Part shown: piece after piece, positions 35,422 through 44,340 of the stretch | Numbering within the stretch: position 1 is the first letter of the stretch | Layout of the letters: every line of letters starts with the position of its first letter | Origin: JAHECE01 sp963780675 | Lineage (GTDB): Bacteria; Actinomycetota; Actinomycetes; Actinomycetales; JAHECE01 | Assembly: GCA_963780675.1 (NCBI GenBank) | Contig: CAWACR010000002.1 | Span: 47,020 to 111,019 of the forward strand | Direction: 5' to 3' | DNA length: 64,000 nt | The notes under the pieces: generated by a model | What the model saw: the letters and a program-made list of their open reading frames with translations, nothing else | Database searches by the model: none | What the model was told of the DNA's origin: nothing | Program-made: the position numbers and the translations under genes

Positions 35422-37309
35422 TCAGCCCCGGCCGTTCGCCCCCAGGACCTTGACGAGGTCCCTCGCCAGCGGTGCGGTGAGGATGTCCTCCACGGGGCGC
35501 GGGAGGGCGATCCGCCAGTTGGGGTAGGCGTCCACCGTCCCAGGCATGTTCGGTCGCTCGGCCACGGCTGCGGCGTCGTCGAGCGTGGCGACGACCACGC
35601 GCGAGGGCGCGCTCGACACGTGCTTGTACTGCGCCAGGACGCCGGCGGTGGATCTCCTCGGGGCCGACGGGTGCGTCGGGGTCGAGGTGGGCGAGCTCGG
35701 CGAGGGCGCGGCGCGTGCGCTTGATCTGCGCGAAGTCCGCCTCCTTGCCGATGCGGCGCATCTCGGCGGCGTCGGACCGGGACAGGAGCCCGGCCACGGT
35801 CACCTGGTCGTGCGTGGAGGAGGTGCCGAGCGAGCACTCGGGGAACTCGTGCGGGGGGTTGCGCACGGCGGAGCGGTTCCCGAGCATCCCGATCGAGGCC
35901 ATGGTCTCGCGGACGCCGGGCGCCACCGTGCCCATGTCCTCGCCCACGATCCAGGCGCCCTTGCGGCACGCCTCGATCCGGAGGATCGCGAGGAGCGAGT
36001 CCACGGGGTAGTGCACGTAGACGCCCTCGTGGGCCGACCCCGGCGCCGGCACCCAGAAGAGGCGCCAGAGCTGCATCACGTGGTCGATCCGCAGGGCGCC
36101 CGCGTGCCGCAGCCCGGCGCGCACCATGTCGATGAACGGGGCGAAGTCCGCCTCGACCAGGGCCCGCGGGTTCAGCGGGGGCAGGCCCCAGCACTGGCCC
36201 TCGGGGTTGTGGAGGTCCGGCGGGCAGCCCACCTCGAAGTCGAGGCTGATCTGGTCCTGGAACGTCCAGGCGTCCGCGGAGGTCGAGTCGAAGCCGACGG
36301 CGAGGTCCGCCACGACGTCGACGCCCCAGCGGCAGGCGGCCGCGTACTGGCGGTCGGCCACCCACTGCGCCCAGGAGTAGAAGAGGACGCGGTCCGCGTG
36401 CGCCGCGGCGAAGGCGGCGACGGCGGGGGAGCCGGGTCTCCGCAGCTCCTCCGGCCAGGTCCGCCAGTCGCTGGACGGCTGCGACTCGGCGATCGCGCAC
36501 CAGGTGGCGAAGCGCTCCAGCGAGCGCTGGTGCTTGGCCGCGAAGGCCCGGAACTCCACGGGCATCTCACGCCGGACGACGGCGAAGATGCGCTCGAGCG
36601 CCTCCTTCTTCAGCGCCCACACCGTGCTCCGGACGATGCGGCGGTCCGCGTTGAGGGCGCGGCCGGCCTCGGCCAGGTCGGAGAGGTCCACGCGCTCGGC
36701 GCCGGGCGCGTCGCCCGGAGCCACGTGGAGCAGGTTGAGCCACTGCCGCGAGGCGGGCGAGTAGGGCGAGGGCTGGGGGTCGGCGTCGGGCGCCCCGGCG
36801 TGCACGGGCGAGACGAGGATCGCCCCGGCGCCCTGCTCGGCCGCCAGGCGTGCGATGAGGCCGAGGTCGCGGAAGTCGCCGATGCCCCACGAGCCGCGGC
36901 TGCGCGCGGCGTAGAGCTGGACGGCCCAGCCCCAGCTCCGCGTCGGCTGCGGGAGGTACTCGGGGGCCGCGAGGACGAGGCGGCGGGCGCCGTCGTCCGT
37001 GTACAGGATGTGGTACCCGTCGACGTCGACCTGACCCTCGACGCGGTAGGTGTCGCCGTTCTCCAGGGCGAGGTAGCCGTAGAGGTCGGGGTGGTACCGG
37101 CCGGGGGTGCAGATGAGGGGCGCGCCCGTCTCGGGCGGCTCGGCGCCGAAGCCGGCGCGGATGGTGCGGAGGGTGGACTCGGGGGCGATCTTGAGGTCGC
37201 CGCGCGCGTCGACGAAGCTGGTGGCGACACCGAACGCCTCGACGGCGCGGGCGAGAGCCTCGTACTCCTCGACCTCGCGCGCGAAGTCCTGGTGCTGCTG
37301 GACGGTCAT
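35422..37309 (-). CDS. malQ: 4-alpha-glucanotransferase (amylomaltase), one frameshift
   Basis: The GH77 enzyme transfers alpha-1,4-glucan segments in maltodextrin and glycogen metabolism. Visible are SWGIGDFRDL, PYSPASRQWLN, the conserved GALRIDHVMQLWRLFWVP with the nucleophile Asp, the acid/base Glu in IVGEDMGTV, and STHDQVTVAGL. One extra C near 35650 (between Arg and Gly codons) shifts the final 75 residues (VLAQYKHVSSAPSRVVVATL to VKVLGANGRG). Corrected length is about 628 residues. AAGGAG precedes the ATG at 37309. Confidence 0.92.
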
Positions 37310-37580
37310 GAAGCTCCTTGCCTATGACGCCTGGACCGTGCGGGTGTCGAGGGCCTGGGCCGACGACGCCGGAGCCGGGGCGGTCCAGTGCCGCGGCTGT
37401 GTCTCGAGGCTACCGGCGCCGGATGGTGCGAGGACCGCCGGGAAAGCGCTTGCGGCCGAGAGGAACCTCACATTGACCGGGCGCGGCAGGGGATGCTGCG
37501 GGGCGGTGCCGAGGTGTTGACGGCGCGCGCGGGCCGGGGCACGGTGGGGTGCGCCGATTTCCCCGACCGAGGAGCCTCCC

Positions 37581-38411
37581 GTGCCCGTTCCGCCCGCCGC
37601 CCCCGCCGTCGTCCTCAACGACGGGACGCGCATCCCCCGGCTCGGGCTGGGCGTCTGGCAGGTGCCCGACGACGACGCCGCAGCCGCCGTGCGGACGGCC
37701 CTCACCTCGGGCTACCGGAGCGTCGACACCGCGGCGATCTACGGGAACGAGGTCGGGGTGGGGCGCGGCGTGCGGGAGTCCGGGCTGCCTCGCGAGGAGG
37801 TCCACGTCACCACGAAGGTGTGGAACTCCGAGCACGGGTACGACTCGGCGATCGCCGCGTGCCGCGCGAGCCTGGGACGGCTCGGGCTGGAGTACGTGGA
37901 CCTCTATCTCATCCACTGGCCGGTGCCCTCCCAGGATCGGTACGTGGAGACGTGGCGGGCCCTGGCGGCGCTGCGAGCCGACGGGCTCGTGCGGTCCGTG
38001 GGGGTCTCGAACTTCACGGCGGCGCACCTGCGGCGGATCATGGACGACTCCGGCGTGGTGCCGGTGGTGAACCAGGTGGAGCTGCACCCGCGGCTGCAGC
38101 AGGCCGAGTTGCGGGCCTTCCACGCCGAGCACGGGATCGTGACGGAGGCGTGGAGCCCGCTCGCCCAGGGTGGCCTGCTCTCCGACTCCGTGGTGTGCGG
38201 GATCGCCGGGCGGCTCGGGGTGTCGGCGGCGCGGGTCATCCTGCGCTGGCACGTCCAGCTCGGGAACGTGGTGATCCCCAAGTCGGTGACGCCGGCGCGG
38301 ATCGCCGAGAACATCGACGTCTTCTCCTTCGAGCTGACCGATGCCGACATGGCGGCGATCGGGGCGCTGGACACCGGCGCACGGATCGGGCCGGACCCGG
38401 ACACGTTCTGA
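37581..38411 (+). CDS. aldo-keto reductase (2,5-diketo-D-gluconate reductase type)
   Basis: The 276-residue TIM-barrel enzyme has catalytic Asp/Tyr in SVDTAAIYGNE, Lys in VTTKVWN and His in YLIHWP. The NADPH-binding end is VVIPKSVTPARIAENIDVF. Family members reduce diketogluconate, methylglyoxal and other carbonyls. GTG at 37581 has AGGAG 6 nt upstream. It is convergent with the rhodanese gene, separated by a family B palindrome. Confidence 0.93.
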   Translation: MPVPPAAPAVVLNDGTRIPRLGLGVWQVPDDDAAAAVRTALTSGYRSVDTAAIYGNEVGVGRGVRESGLPREEVHVTTKVWNSEHGYDSAIAACRASLGRLGLEYVDLYLIHWPVPSQDRYVETWRALAALRADGLVRSVGVSNFTAAHLRRIMDDSGVVPVVNQVELHPRLQQAELRAFHAEHGIVTEAWSPLAQGGLLSDSVVCGIAGRLGVSAARVILRWHVQLGNVVIPKSVTPARIAENIDVFSFELTDADMAAIGALDTGARIGPDPDTF

Positions 38412-38446
38412 GCGGACAGTGACGGGTGCCGCCCGTTGCCGCCCCC

Positions 38447-38530
38447 CAGTTCGCTGAGGTCGAGCGCTCTCGTTCGTGAGGTCGAGGGCCCCTCGACCTC
38501 GGCAACGGAGCGCTCGACCTCAGCGAACTG
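38447..38530. repeat. palindromic repeat, family B (GAGGTCGAG)
   Basis: 84-bp nested palindrome. Outer arms CAGTTCGCTGAGGTCGAGCG with its full complement, and an inner hairpin GAGGTCGAGGG-C-CCCTCGACCTC. It sits between two convergent genes. Confidence 0.92.
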
Positions 38531-38538
38531 CGGTGGGG

Positions 38539-38916
38539 TCAGCCGGTGACGATCTCGAGGCCGGTCGCGTCGGCCGCCGCCTGGAGGCCCCCGGCGTCGG
38601 TCACGTCCGTGAAGCCGACGTCGACCATCTGGGCGGTCGCGGCCGCCGAGCGATTCCCGGAGCGGCAGTAGACGACGTAGGGGGCGGCCGGGTCGAGGTC
38701 CTCGAGAGCCGCGGTGAAGCCCGCGGCGTCCTGGACGTCGATGTTGACGGCACCGTCGAGGTGGCCCTCTGCATACTCGGACGGGGTACGGACGTCGACG
38801 ATCGTGACGCCCGTGGTGTCGATCGTGGCGCCACCCTCGGCGCTCGACCCCGAGCAGGCGGTGATCGTGGTGAGCGCGAGCAGCGCCGTGGTGAGCAGCA
38901 GGAGAAGTCGTCGCAT
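38539..38916 (-). CDS. rhodanese-domain lipoprotein
   Basis: The 125-residue protein has a lipoprotein signal (LLLLLTTALLALTTITAC, lipobox cysteine at about residue 21). One rhodanese domain follows with active-site loop VYCRSGNRS, so the catalytic Cys is present. It would act outside the membrane on thiosulfate or persulfide sulfur. The start at 38916 is followed upstream by a GATACCCC/GGGGTATC palindrome typical of CsoR/CstR control, which fits sulfane-sulfur sensing. Confidence 0.9.
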   Translation of the reverse strand: MRRLLLLLTTALLALTTITACSGSSAEGGATIDTTGVTIVDVRTPSEYAEGHLDGAVNIDVQDAAGFTAALEDLDPAAPYVVYCRSGNRSAAATAQMVDVGFTDVTDAGGLQAAADATGLEIVTG

Positions 38917-38928
38917 GGCGTCAGGGTA

Positions 38929-38956
38929 GCAGCGATACCCCCAGGGGTATCGCTGC
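38929..38956. promoter_or_regulatory. CsoR/CstR-type operator upstream of the rhodanese gene
   Basis: GCAGCGATACCCC and GGGGTATCGCTGC (13-bp perfect arms, centre CA) lie 13 nt before the rhodanese start. ATACCCC-N2-GGGGTAT is the operator pattern of the copper sensor CsoR and its persulfide-sensing relative CstR. No csoR/cstR gene is in the window. Confidence 0.7.
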
Positions 38957-39107
38957 GCCCGGCCTCCGCCCGACCTCAGCGTGACGGGTCCGGGCGCGCG
39001 ATGTGGGTGGGGGTGGCTATCGTCGAGGCATCGACCCGGCCCACCTCTGGGGGCGTCGGGGTCGACCACCTGTATCGGCACCAGCTCGACGAGGAGTGGA
39101 TCCCACG

Positions 39108-39596
39108 ATGGCGGTCTTCAGTGCATGGCTGTTCGACACCCCCGGTGGCGCGGAGCGTGCGCGCGCGATCCTGAAGCAGGCGGAGGCGCAACAGCTCGGC
39201 AAGGTCCTCGACAGCGCGATCATCTCCTGGCCCGAGGGGGCGGCGGAGCCCACGGCGTCTCACGGACGCGAGGACGTCAAGAAGGGCGCCGGCTGGGGAG
39301 CGATGTTCGGGGTGCTCGCCGGGGCCCTGTTCTTCGTGCCCGTGCTCGGCGCCGCCGCCGGCGCCGGAATAGGGGCCTACATGAAGCACCTCAACGGGCT
39401 GGGCATCAGCGACGACCAGATCGCGCACATCAAGGCGAGCGTGGTCCCCGGGACGTCGGCGCTGTTCCTCGTGGCCGAGGCGCGTAACAGCGACCGCATC
39501 GCCGAGCGCTTCCACGGCATCCACGCGAAGCTGCTCGAGACCAACCTCACCGAGGCCGAGGCCAGGTCGCAGTTCGAGGGCATCCAGCAGGACTGA
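39108..39596 (+). CDS. DUF1269-like membrane-associated protein
   Basis: The 162-residue protein has a ferredoxin-like N-terminal part (VFSAWLFDTPGGAERARAILKQ). A glycine-rich hydrophobic hairpin follows (GWGAMFGVLAGALFFVPVLGAAAGAGIGAY, residues about 65-95), then a soluble C-terminal half. This matches DUF1269/general-stress-protein-like families of unknown function. GAGGAG lies 11 nt before the ATG. Confidence 0.8.
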   Translation: MAVFSAWLFDTPGGAERARAILKQAEAQQLGKVLDSAIISWPEGAAEPTASHGREDVKKGAGWGAMFGVLAGALFFVPVLGAAAGAGIGAYMKHLNGLGISDDQIAHIKASVVPGTSALFLVAEARNSDRIAERFHGIHAKLLETNLTEAEARSQFEGIQQD

Positions 39597-39646
39597 CGTG
39601 AGGGGGCTCGGATCCCCACGCTCCCCAGCGGATGGGCCAGAGGTCC

Positions 39647-39665
39647 TAAGGTAAGGCTCACCTCA
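39647..39665. promoter_or_regulatory. DtxR/IdeR-type iron box of feoABC
   Basis: TAAGGTAAGGCTCACCTCA matches the 19-bp DtxR/IdeR consensus TTAGGTTAGGCTAACCTAA at 15 positions. It lies immediately upstream of the feoA -10 box, so iron-bound repressor would block the promoter. Confidence 0.78.
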
Positions 39666-39669
39666 AGGG

Positions 39670-39675
39670 TAGTTT
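39670..39675 (+). promoter_or_regulatory. -10 box of the leaderless feoA promoter
   Basis: TAGTTT lies 6 nt before the GTG at 39682. Confidence 0.6.
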
Positions 39676-39681
39676 CGTGAC

Positions 39682-39909
39682 GTGACCCTTGCGGAATGCC
39701 CGGCCGACGCGGACCTGCGCGTGGTCGGCGTGGCGCTCGACCCGGCGGTGCGTCTGCGGATGCGTGAGATCGGTGTGCACGACGGCGCCGTCGTGCGGGT
39801 GTGGCGACGTTCCGCGTTCGGGGGGCGCGTCGTCGCCGTCGGTTCCTCGCGGATCGCCCTCGACGCCGGCACGGCGCGCCGTGTCCACGTCGAGGCGCTC
39901 CCGGCCTGA
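39682..39909 (+). CDS. feoA: ferrous iron transport accessory protein FeoA
   Basis: The 75-residue SH3-like protein (LRVVGVALDPAVRLRMREIGVHDGAVVRVWRRSAFGGRVVAV) has the typical FeoA size and core. It supports FeoB-mediated Fe(II) uptake. First gene of an iron-repressed leaderless operon; feoB begins about 30 nt later. Confidence 0.9.
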   Translation: MTLAECPADADLRVVGVALDPAVRLRMREIGVHDGAVVRVWRRSAFGGRVVAVGSSRIALDAGTARRVHVEALPA

Positions 39910-39940
39910 GGCCGCACCGAGCGACGTCGGAACCGACCCC

Positions 39941-42029
39941 GTGAGCTGCCACGTTCCCGCCCCCGTCCCGCCCGCCGGTACCCCGCGCTCCGCCGCCCGC
40001 ACAGGCGACCCCGAGTTCGACGAGAAGGGGTCCGGCGCAGGCCCGGCCCCGTCGGTGGTGCTGGTCGGCAACCCGAACGTCGGCAAGTCCACCCTCTTCA
40101 ACCGGCTGACCGGCGCCCGACAGCGGGTGGTGAACGCCCCCGGCACCACGGTCGAGCTGCAGCAGGGCCGCTGGCGAGCAGTGGGCGCCGACGTCGTCGA
40201 CCTTCCCGGCACGTACAGCCTCCTCGCGCGATCCCCGGACGAGCAGGTCGCCGCGGACCGGGTGCTCGGGCGCGGGCACCACGCCGCGCCCGACCTCGCC
40301 GTCGTCGTCCTCGACGCCACCGCCCCCTCCCGCACGCTCTACCTCCTGGCGCAGGTGGCCGAGGCGGGCTGCTCCGTCGTCGTGGCCGTGACGCTCGGCG
40401 ACGTCGCGCTCGCCGCCGGCCACCCGCTCGACGCCGTCGCCCTCGCCGGCGTGCTCGGCGTGCCGGTCGTCGCGGTGGACCCGCGCACCGGCGCGGGGAC
40501 CGGAGCCCTGACGGACGCCGTCATCCGCGCCCTCCGCACTCGTCCGCACGTCCGGGGCCTTCCCCTGCCGGCGTCCTCCCGCCCCGCCGCCCCCTCCCCC
40601 TCCGCAGATCGCGAACATCCGGTCAGTTCGCGAAGATCCGGCGTTCGCGACCCGACCGGATGTTCGCGATCTGCAGAGGGCGAGGTGTGCGAGGACCGCC
40701 TCCTCTCCCACGCGGACGAGTTGTTCTCCTGGGTCGCGGGGGTGGTCGCCGCCGCGACGGTCCCGCCGGCGCCGCCCCGCCCCACGCGCTCGGACCGCGT
40801 CGACGCCGTCCTCCTCCACCCGTGGGTGGGGATCCCCGCCTTCCTCGTCGTGATGTGGGGCCTCTTCCAGGTCTCGACGGCGGTCGCGGCGCCGCTCATG
40901 GCGCTGGCCGCAGACCTGGTGTCGGGCCCGGTCGCGGGCGCGGTGAGCGCGGTGCTCGGGGCTCTCGGCCTCGGGGGCGGTTGGTTCGAGGGGCTCCTGG
41001 TCGACGGCGTCCTGGCCGGCGTCGGCACGGTCCTGGCCTTCGCCCCGCTGATGGCGGTGATGTTCCTCGCGATGGCCGTGCTCGAGGACAGCGGCTATCT
41101 CGCGCGCGCCGCGTTCGTCGCGGACCGCGGGATGCGGGCGATCGGCCTCGACGGCCGGGCGCTCCTGCCGCTCGTGGTGGGCTTCGGCTGCAACGTGCCG
41201 GCGCTCGCCGCGCTGCGCACGCTGCCCGACGCGCGCCAGCGGCTCCTCACCGGCCTGCTCGTGCCGTACACGTCGTGCTCCGCGCGCCTGACCGTCTACG
41301 TCCTGCTGGCGAGCGCCTTCTTCCCGGGCAGCGCCGGGACGGTGATCTTCGCGATGTACGTGGCGAGCGTGGCCCTCGTGGTGGTCGGGGGCCTCGTCGC
41401 CCGGCGGACCGCCTTTCGCGACGTGCGGCCGCAACCGCTCCTCCTGATCCTCCCGGCCTACCAGCGACCCCGGATCGGGGCGCTGCTCCGGTCCGCAGGG
41501 CAGCGCGTCGCGGCCTTCGTGACCTCGGCGGGCAGGGTGATCGTCCTGACCCTCACCGTGGTGTGGGCGCTCATGGCGATCCCGGTGGGCGGGCAGCACC
41601 CTGTGGGGGACGTCCCGGTGTCCGACAGCGTCTTCGGGGCGACCGCGCAGGCCGTCGCCCCGGTCTTCGCGTCCGCCGGTTTCGACGACTGGCACGCCTC
41701 CGCCGCGCTCATGACCGGCTTCGTGGCGAAGGAGGTGGTGGTCGGGTCCTTCGCTCAGACCTACGCGATGGACGCCGCCGCGCCCGAGTCGGACGCCGCC
41801 CTCGGCGAGCAGCTCCGCGCGACGTTCGAGTCGTCGTCGGGCGGGCACGGCCAGGCGGCGGCGCTCGCGTTCATGGTCTTCGTCCTCGCCTACACGCCCG
41901 TGCGTCGCGACGGTCGCGGAGCAGCGGCGCCTCTTCGGGTGGCGGTGGACCGGGGGAGCGATGGGCGTCCAGCTGGCGGGTGCGTGGGTGCTGGCGGTCG
42001 CCGTGTTCCAGGTCGGGCGGCTGCTGTGA
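39941..42029 (+). CDS. feoB: ferrous iron transporter FeoB, with palindromic insert and one frameshift
   Basis: The N-terminal G domain shows GNPNVGKSTLFN, the G2/G3 region APGTTVELQQG and DLPGTYSL. The membrane domain has the two Gate motifs (FGCNVPALAALRTL, YTSCSARLTVYVLLA) and the GFVAKEVVVG segment. A family D palindrome (40604-40674) adds about 28 residues between G domain and membrane part. One extra G near 41905 (before a Cys codon in TP-CVATVAEQRRLFGWRW) shifts the last 40 residues. Correction gives about 695 residues ending VFQVGRLL. GTG at 39941 is the likely start. Confidence 0.93.
40604..40674. repeat. palindromic repeat, family D, in frame inside feoB
   Basis: 21-bp perfect outer arms (GCAGATCGCGAACATCCGGTC less one base shown) and an inner TTCGCGA pair. 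It is read as ADREHPVSSRRSGVRDPTG-CSRSAEG, the same frame and nearly the same peptide as the copy in hypF. Confidence 0.92.
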
Positions 42030-42301
42030 GCGCCGGGCTGCGCGACGTGCTCGCCCTGGCCGCGTCCGGCGCGAGCGCCGGCGCCGTCGCGGCGCGCGCG
42101 AACCTGCCGCCCGACCTCGTCGAGGCGATGCTCGACCACGCCCAACGCCTCGGGCTGGCGGAGCGCGCGAGGGGTGGGGCGCCATCGGCGGACCCGCCGG
42201 CCCCGTGCGCCGGGTGCCCGACGGCCGCGCCGGCGGACTCCGAGGCCCAGCCCGGTCGGCTCCCGCTCGCCTGCGCGGGGTGCTTCTTCGCGCGGCGGTA
42301 G
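42026..42301 (+). CDS. feoC: FeoC-like winged-helix protein with cysteine pairs
   Basis: The 91-residue protein starts with a short winged helix (LRDVLALAASGASAGAVAARANLPPDLVEAMLDHAQRLGL split at residue 24). It ends with CAGCPTA and CAGCFFARR, four cysteines that could hold an Fe-S cluster. This fits FeoC, a regulator of FeoB, but similarity is low. Its GTG overlaps the feoB stop (GTGA). Confidence 0.75.
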   Translation: MSAGLRDVLALAASGASAGAVAARANLPPDLVEAMLDHAQRLGLAERARGGAPSADPPAPCAGCPTAAPADSEAQPGRLPLACAGCFFARR

Positions 42302-42319
42302 GGCGGTGCCGTCGAGCTC

Positions 42320-42416
42320 GTCAGCTCACGCACACATCTGGGACGAGGGCACCCAACTCCGGTGTCCTTACCTCTCACACGGGTCACATCAGTCCCGGTT
42401 GTGTGCGTCAGTTGAC
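42320..42416. repeat. imperfect palindromic repeat, family E
   Basis: Arms beginning GTCAGCTCACGCACACA and ending TGTGTGCGTCAGTTGAC, with GGGAC/GTCCC inside. It lies between the convergent feoC and exonuclease genes and overlaps the exonuclease stop codon. Confidence 0.7.
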
Positions 42417-43349
42417 GCCTCCGGCGCGGGCGAGCGCGTCGGTGAGCCGCGCGGCCGGCCCCGCGAGGCCCCAGCGCTCCGCGAGGGCGACCACGGCGCT
42501 CGGGTCGGCCGGCGTCGCGGGGAGTGCGTCCACGACAGGGGGGATCGGCGCATCCCGGGCCACCCGTACGACCGCCGGCGCCGCGTCGAGGTACGCCGAG
42601 GCGTCCAGCAGGCGACGGCGCTGGGTCGGCGCGAGGGCGGGATCCCCGGAATCGCGCGCCGCGAGAAGCGCCTCGAGGGTGCCGAACCGATCGAGGAGGG
42701 CGGCGGCGGTCTTCTCGCCGATGCCGGGCACGCCGGGCAGGCCGTCGCTCGGGTCGCCGCGCAGGATCGCCAGGTCCGCGTACGCCGGGCCGCTCGCGAC
42801 GCCGTACTTCTCGCTCAGCCGCGCGCCGTCCACCACCTCCAGGTTCCGCAGGCCGCGAGCGGTGTACAGGACGCGGACGTCGTCGTCGACCAGCTGGAAG
42901 AGGTCGCGGTCACCGGTGACGATCTCGACGGCTGAGCCCGCCCCGGGCGCGCGGCTGGTCTCGCGGGCCGTGAGGGTTCCGATGACGTCGTCGGCCTCGT
43001 AGCCGGGGGCGCCGACCCGGGCGATCCCGAACGCCGCCAGCGCCTCGACGATGATCGGGACCTGGGCGGTGAGCGACTCGGGCACGTCCTCGGCCCCGGA
43101 CAGCAGCGCGCGGTGCGCCTTGTACGAGGGGATGGCGGCGACGCGGAAGGCGGGGCGCCAGTCGTCGTCCCAGCAGGCGACCAGGCGGGCGGGACGGCGG
43201 GTGGTGATCAGGGAGGCGATCGACTCCAACAAGCCCCGGACGGCGTTCACGGGGGTGCCGTCGGGGGCGCGGACGGAGTCCGGCACGCCGTAGAACGCCC
43301 GGAAGTACAGCGAGGCGGAGTCGAGGAGCAGGAGCGGGCCGGTGGTCAT
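42408..43349 (-). CDS. 5'-3' exonuclease (PIN/H3TH fold, Pol I N-domain-like)
   Basis: The 313-residue protein is the free-standing flap-endonuclease domain. It has LLLLDSASLYFRAFYGVP, the metal-site block GYEADDVIGTLTA, VTGDRDLFQLVDD, and the helix-hairpin-helix LRGDPSDGLPGVPGIGEKTAAALL. It would remove 5' flaps or RNA primers. The 3' end lies in a palindromic repeat. Confidence 0.92.
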   Translation of the reverse strand: MTTGPLLLLDSASLYFRAFYGVPDSVRAPDGTPVNAVRGLLESIASLITTRRPARLVACWDDDWRPAFRVAAIPSYKAHRALLSGAEDVPESLTAQVPIIVEALAAFGIARVGAPGYEADDVIGTLTARETSRAPGAGSAVEIVTGDRDLFQLVDDDVRVLYTARGLRNLEVVDGARLSEKYGVASGPAYADLAILRGDPSDGLPGVPGIGEKTAAALLDRFGTLEALLAARDSGDPALAPTQRRRLLDASAYLDAAPAVVRVARDAPIPPVVDALPATPADPSAVVALAERWGLAGPAARLTDALARAGGVN

Positions 43350-43377
43350 CGCGCCATCCTGCCGCCCCCCTTTCGCC

Positions 43378-43519
43378 GAGGTCGAGCCCTCTCGTTCGTG
43401 AGGTCGAGGGCCGTCCACAGGCTGTGAGGCCGCCTCGACCTCAGCAGCGAGTGCGCTCGACCTCACGAACAAGGAGGCTCGACTTCACGAACGAGAGCGC
43501 TCGACCTCAGCGAAGGAGG
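43378..43519. repeat. compound family B palindromic repeats
   Basis: About 140 bp with four or more GAGGTCGAG/CTCGACCTC modules in both orientations and repeated CTCTCGTTCGTGAGGTCGAG words, between divergent genes. Part (GTCCACAGGCTGTGAGG) resembles the centre of the copy at 49929-50002. Confidence 0.85.
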
Positions 43520-43641
43520 CGGGGGAGGCTGGTGTCGACGCAGCCCGTCGAATCGCCGCTGCAAGAATCGGGGGCGTCGCGACACATGCTCGTCGACGGC
43601 CGCGCCCGCGCCGTCGAGGGTGGTCGCGAGGGGAGACTGCG

Positions 43642-44249
43642 ATGCCGACGAGCGGTGTACCCGAGCCGCCTGCTGCCGCGCCTCCCGCCCGTCCTCCCGT
43701 GGCGCCCAGGGCTCGCCCGCCGTCCCGGCGCCCGAGCCATCCAACCCCGCGCTGCCCAACCCCACGCCTTCCCCCCACGACGACGCCTGGTTCGACGCGC
43801 TCTTCCGCGCCCACGCGCGGGCTGTCGTCCACTTCTTCGCGCGTCGGACCGCCGCGGCCGACGTCGAGGACCTCGCCGCCGACGTCCTCGCCACGGCCTG
43901 GCGCCGCCGCGCCGACGTGCCCGACGGCGCCGAGCTGCCCTGGCTCTACCGCACGGCCGCGTACGTGCTGGCGAACCACCGCCGCAAGACGCGGGCCGTG
44001 CCGCTCGCCGAGGTGCCGGACGACGTCGACGACGCCGATCCCGCCGACCTCGCCGTCGCCGACGACACCGTCCGCCGAGTCCTCGCGACCCTCTCGCCCC
44101 GCGATCGGCGCATCCTGCTCCTCCACGCGTGGGAGGGACTCGACGGCGCCGCGCTCGCCGACGTGCTCGGCATCTCCCGCGGCGGCGCGGACGCCGCGCT
44201 GTCCCGGGCCCGGGCCCGGCTGCGCGAGGCCTGGGCCGCGAGCGCCTGA
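43642..44249 (+). CDS. ECF sigma factor (probable one-base frameshift near the N-terminus)
   Basis: Region 2 is DDAWFDALFRAHARAVVHFFARRTAAADVEDLAADVLATAWRR (split at residue 20) and region 4 is LATLSPRDRRILLLHAWEGLDGAALADVLGISRGGADAALSR. The best start is the ATG at 43642 (GAGGGGAGA upstream). Adding one G to the GGG run near 43711 joins it to the sigma frame. Without that, translation would have to start at GTG 43620 in frame. The downstream membrane protein is probably its partner. Confidence 0.88.
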
Positions 44250-44340
44250 CCGGCACACGCAAGGTCCGGCTCCGTCGGCACACAAGAGGGGTAGCCGTCC
44301 CTCGCTCGAGGGGCGGGCCCCACGCCCGAGGAGGTCCCCG

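Noticed and set aside
43620..43641. GTG 43620 as the sigma factor start
   Set aside because: It has no ribosome-binding site, and its first 40 residues (Cys/Arg-rich) look out of frame. ATG 43642 has a good site and needs one added G.
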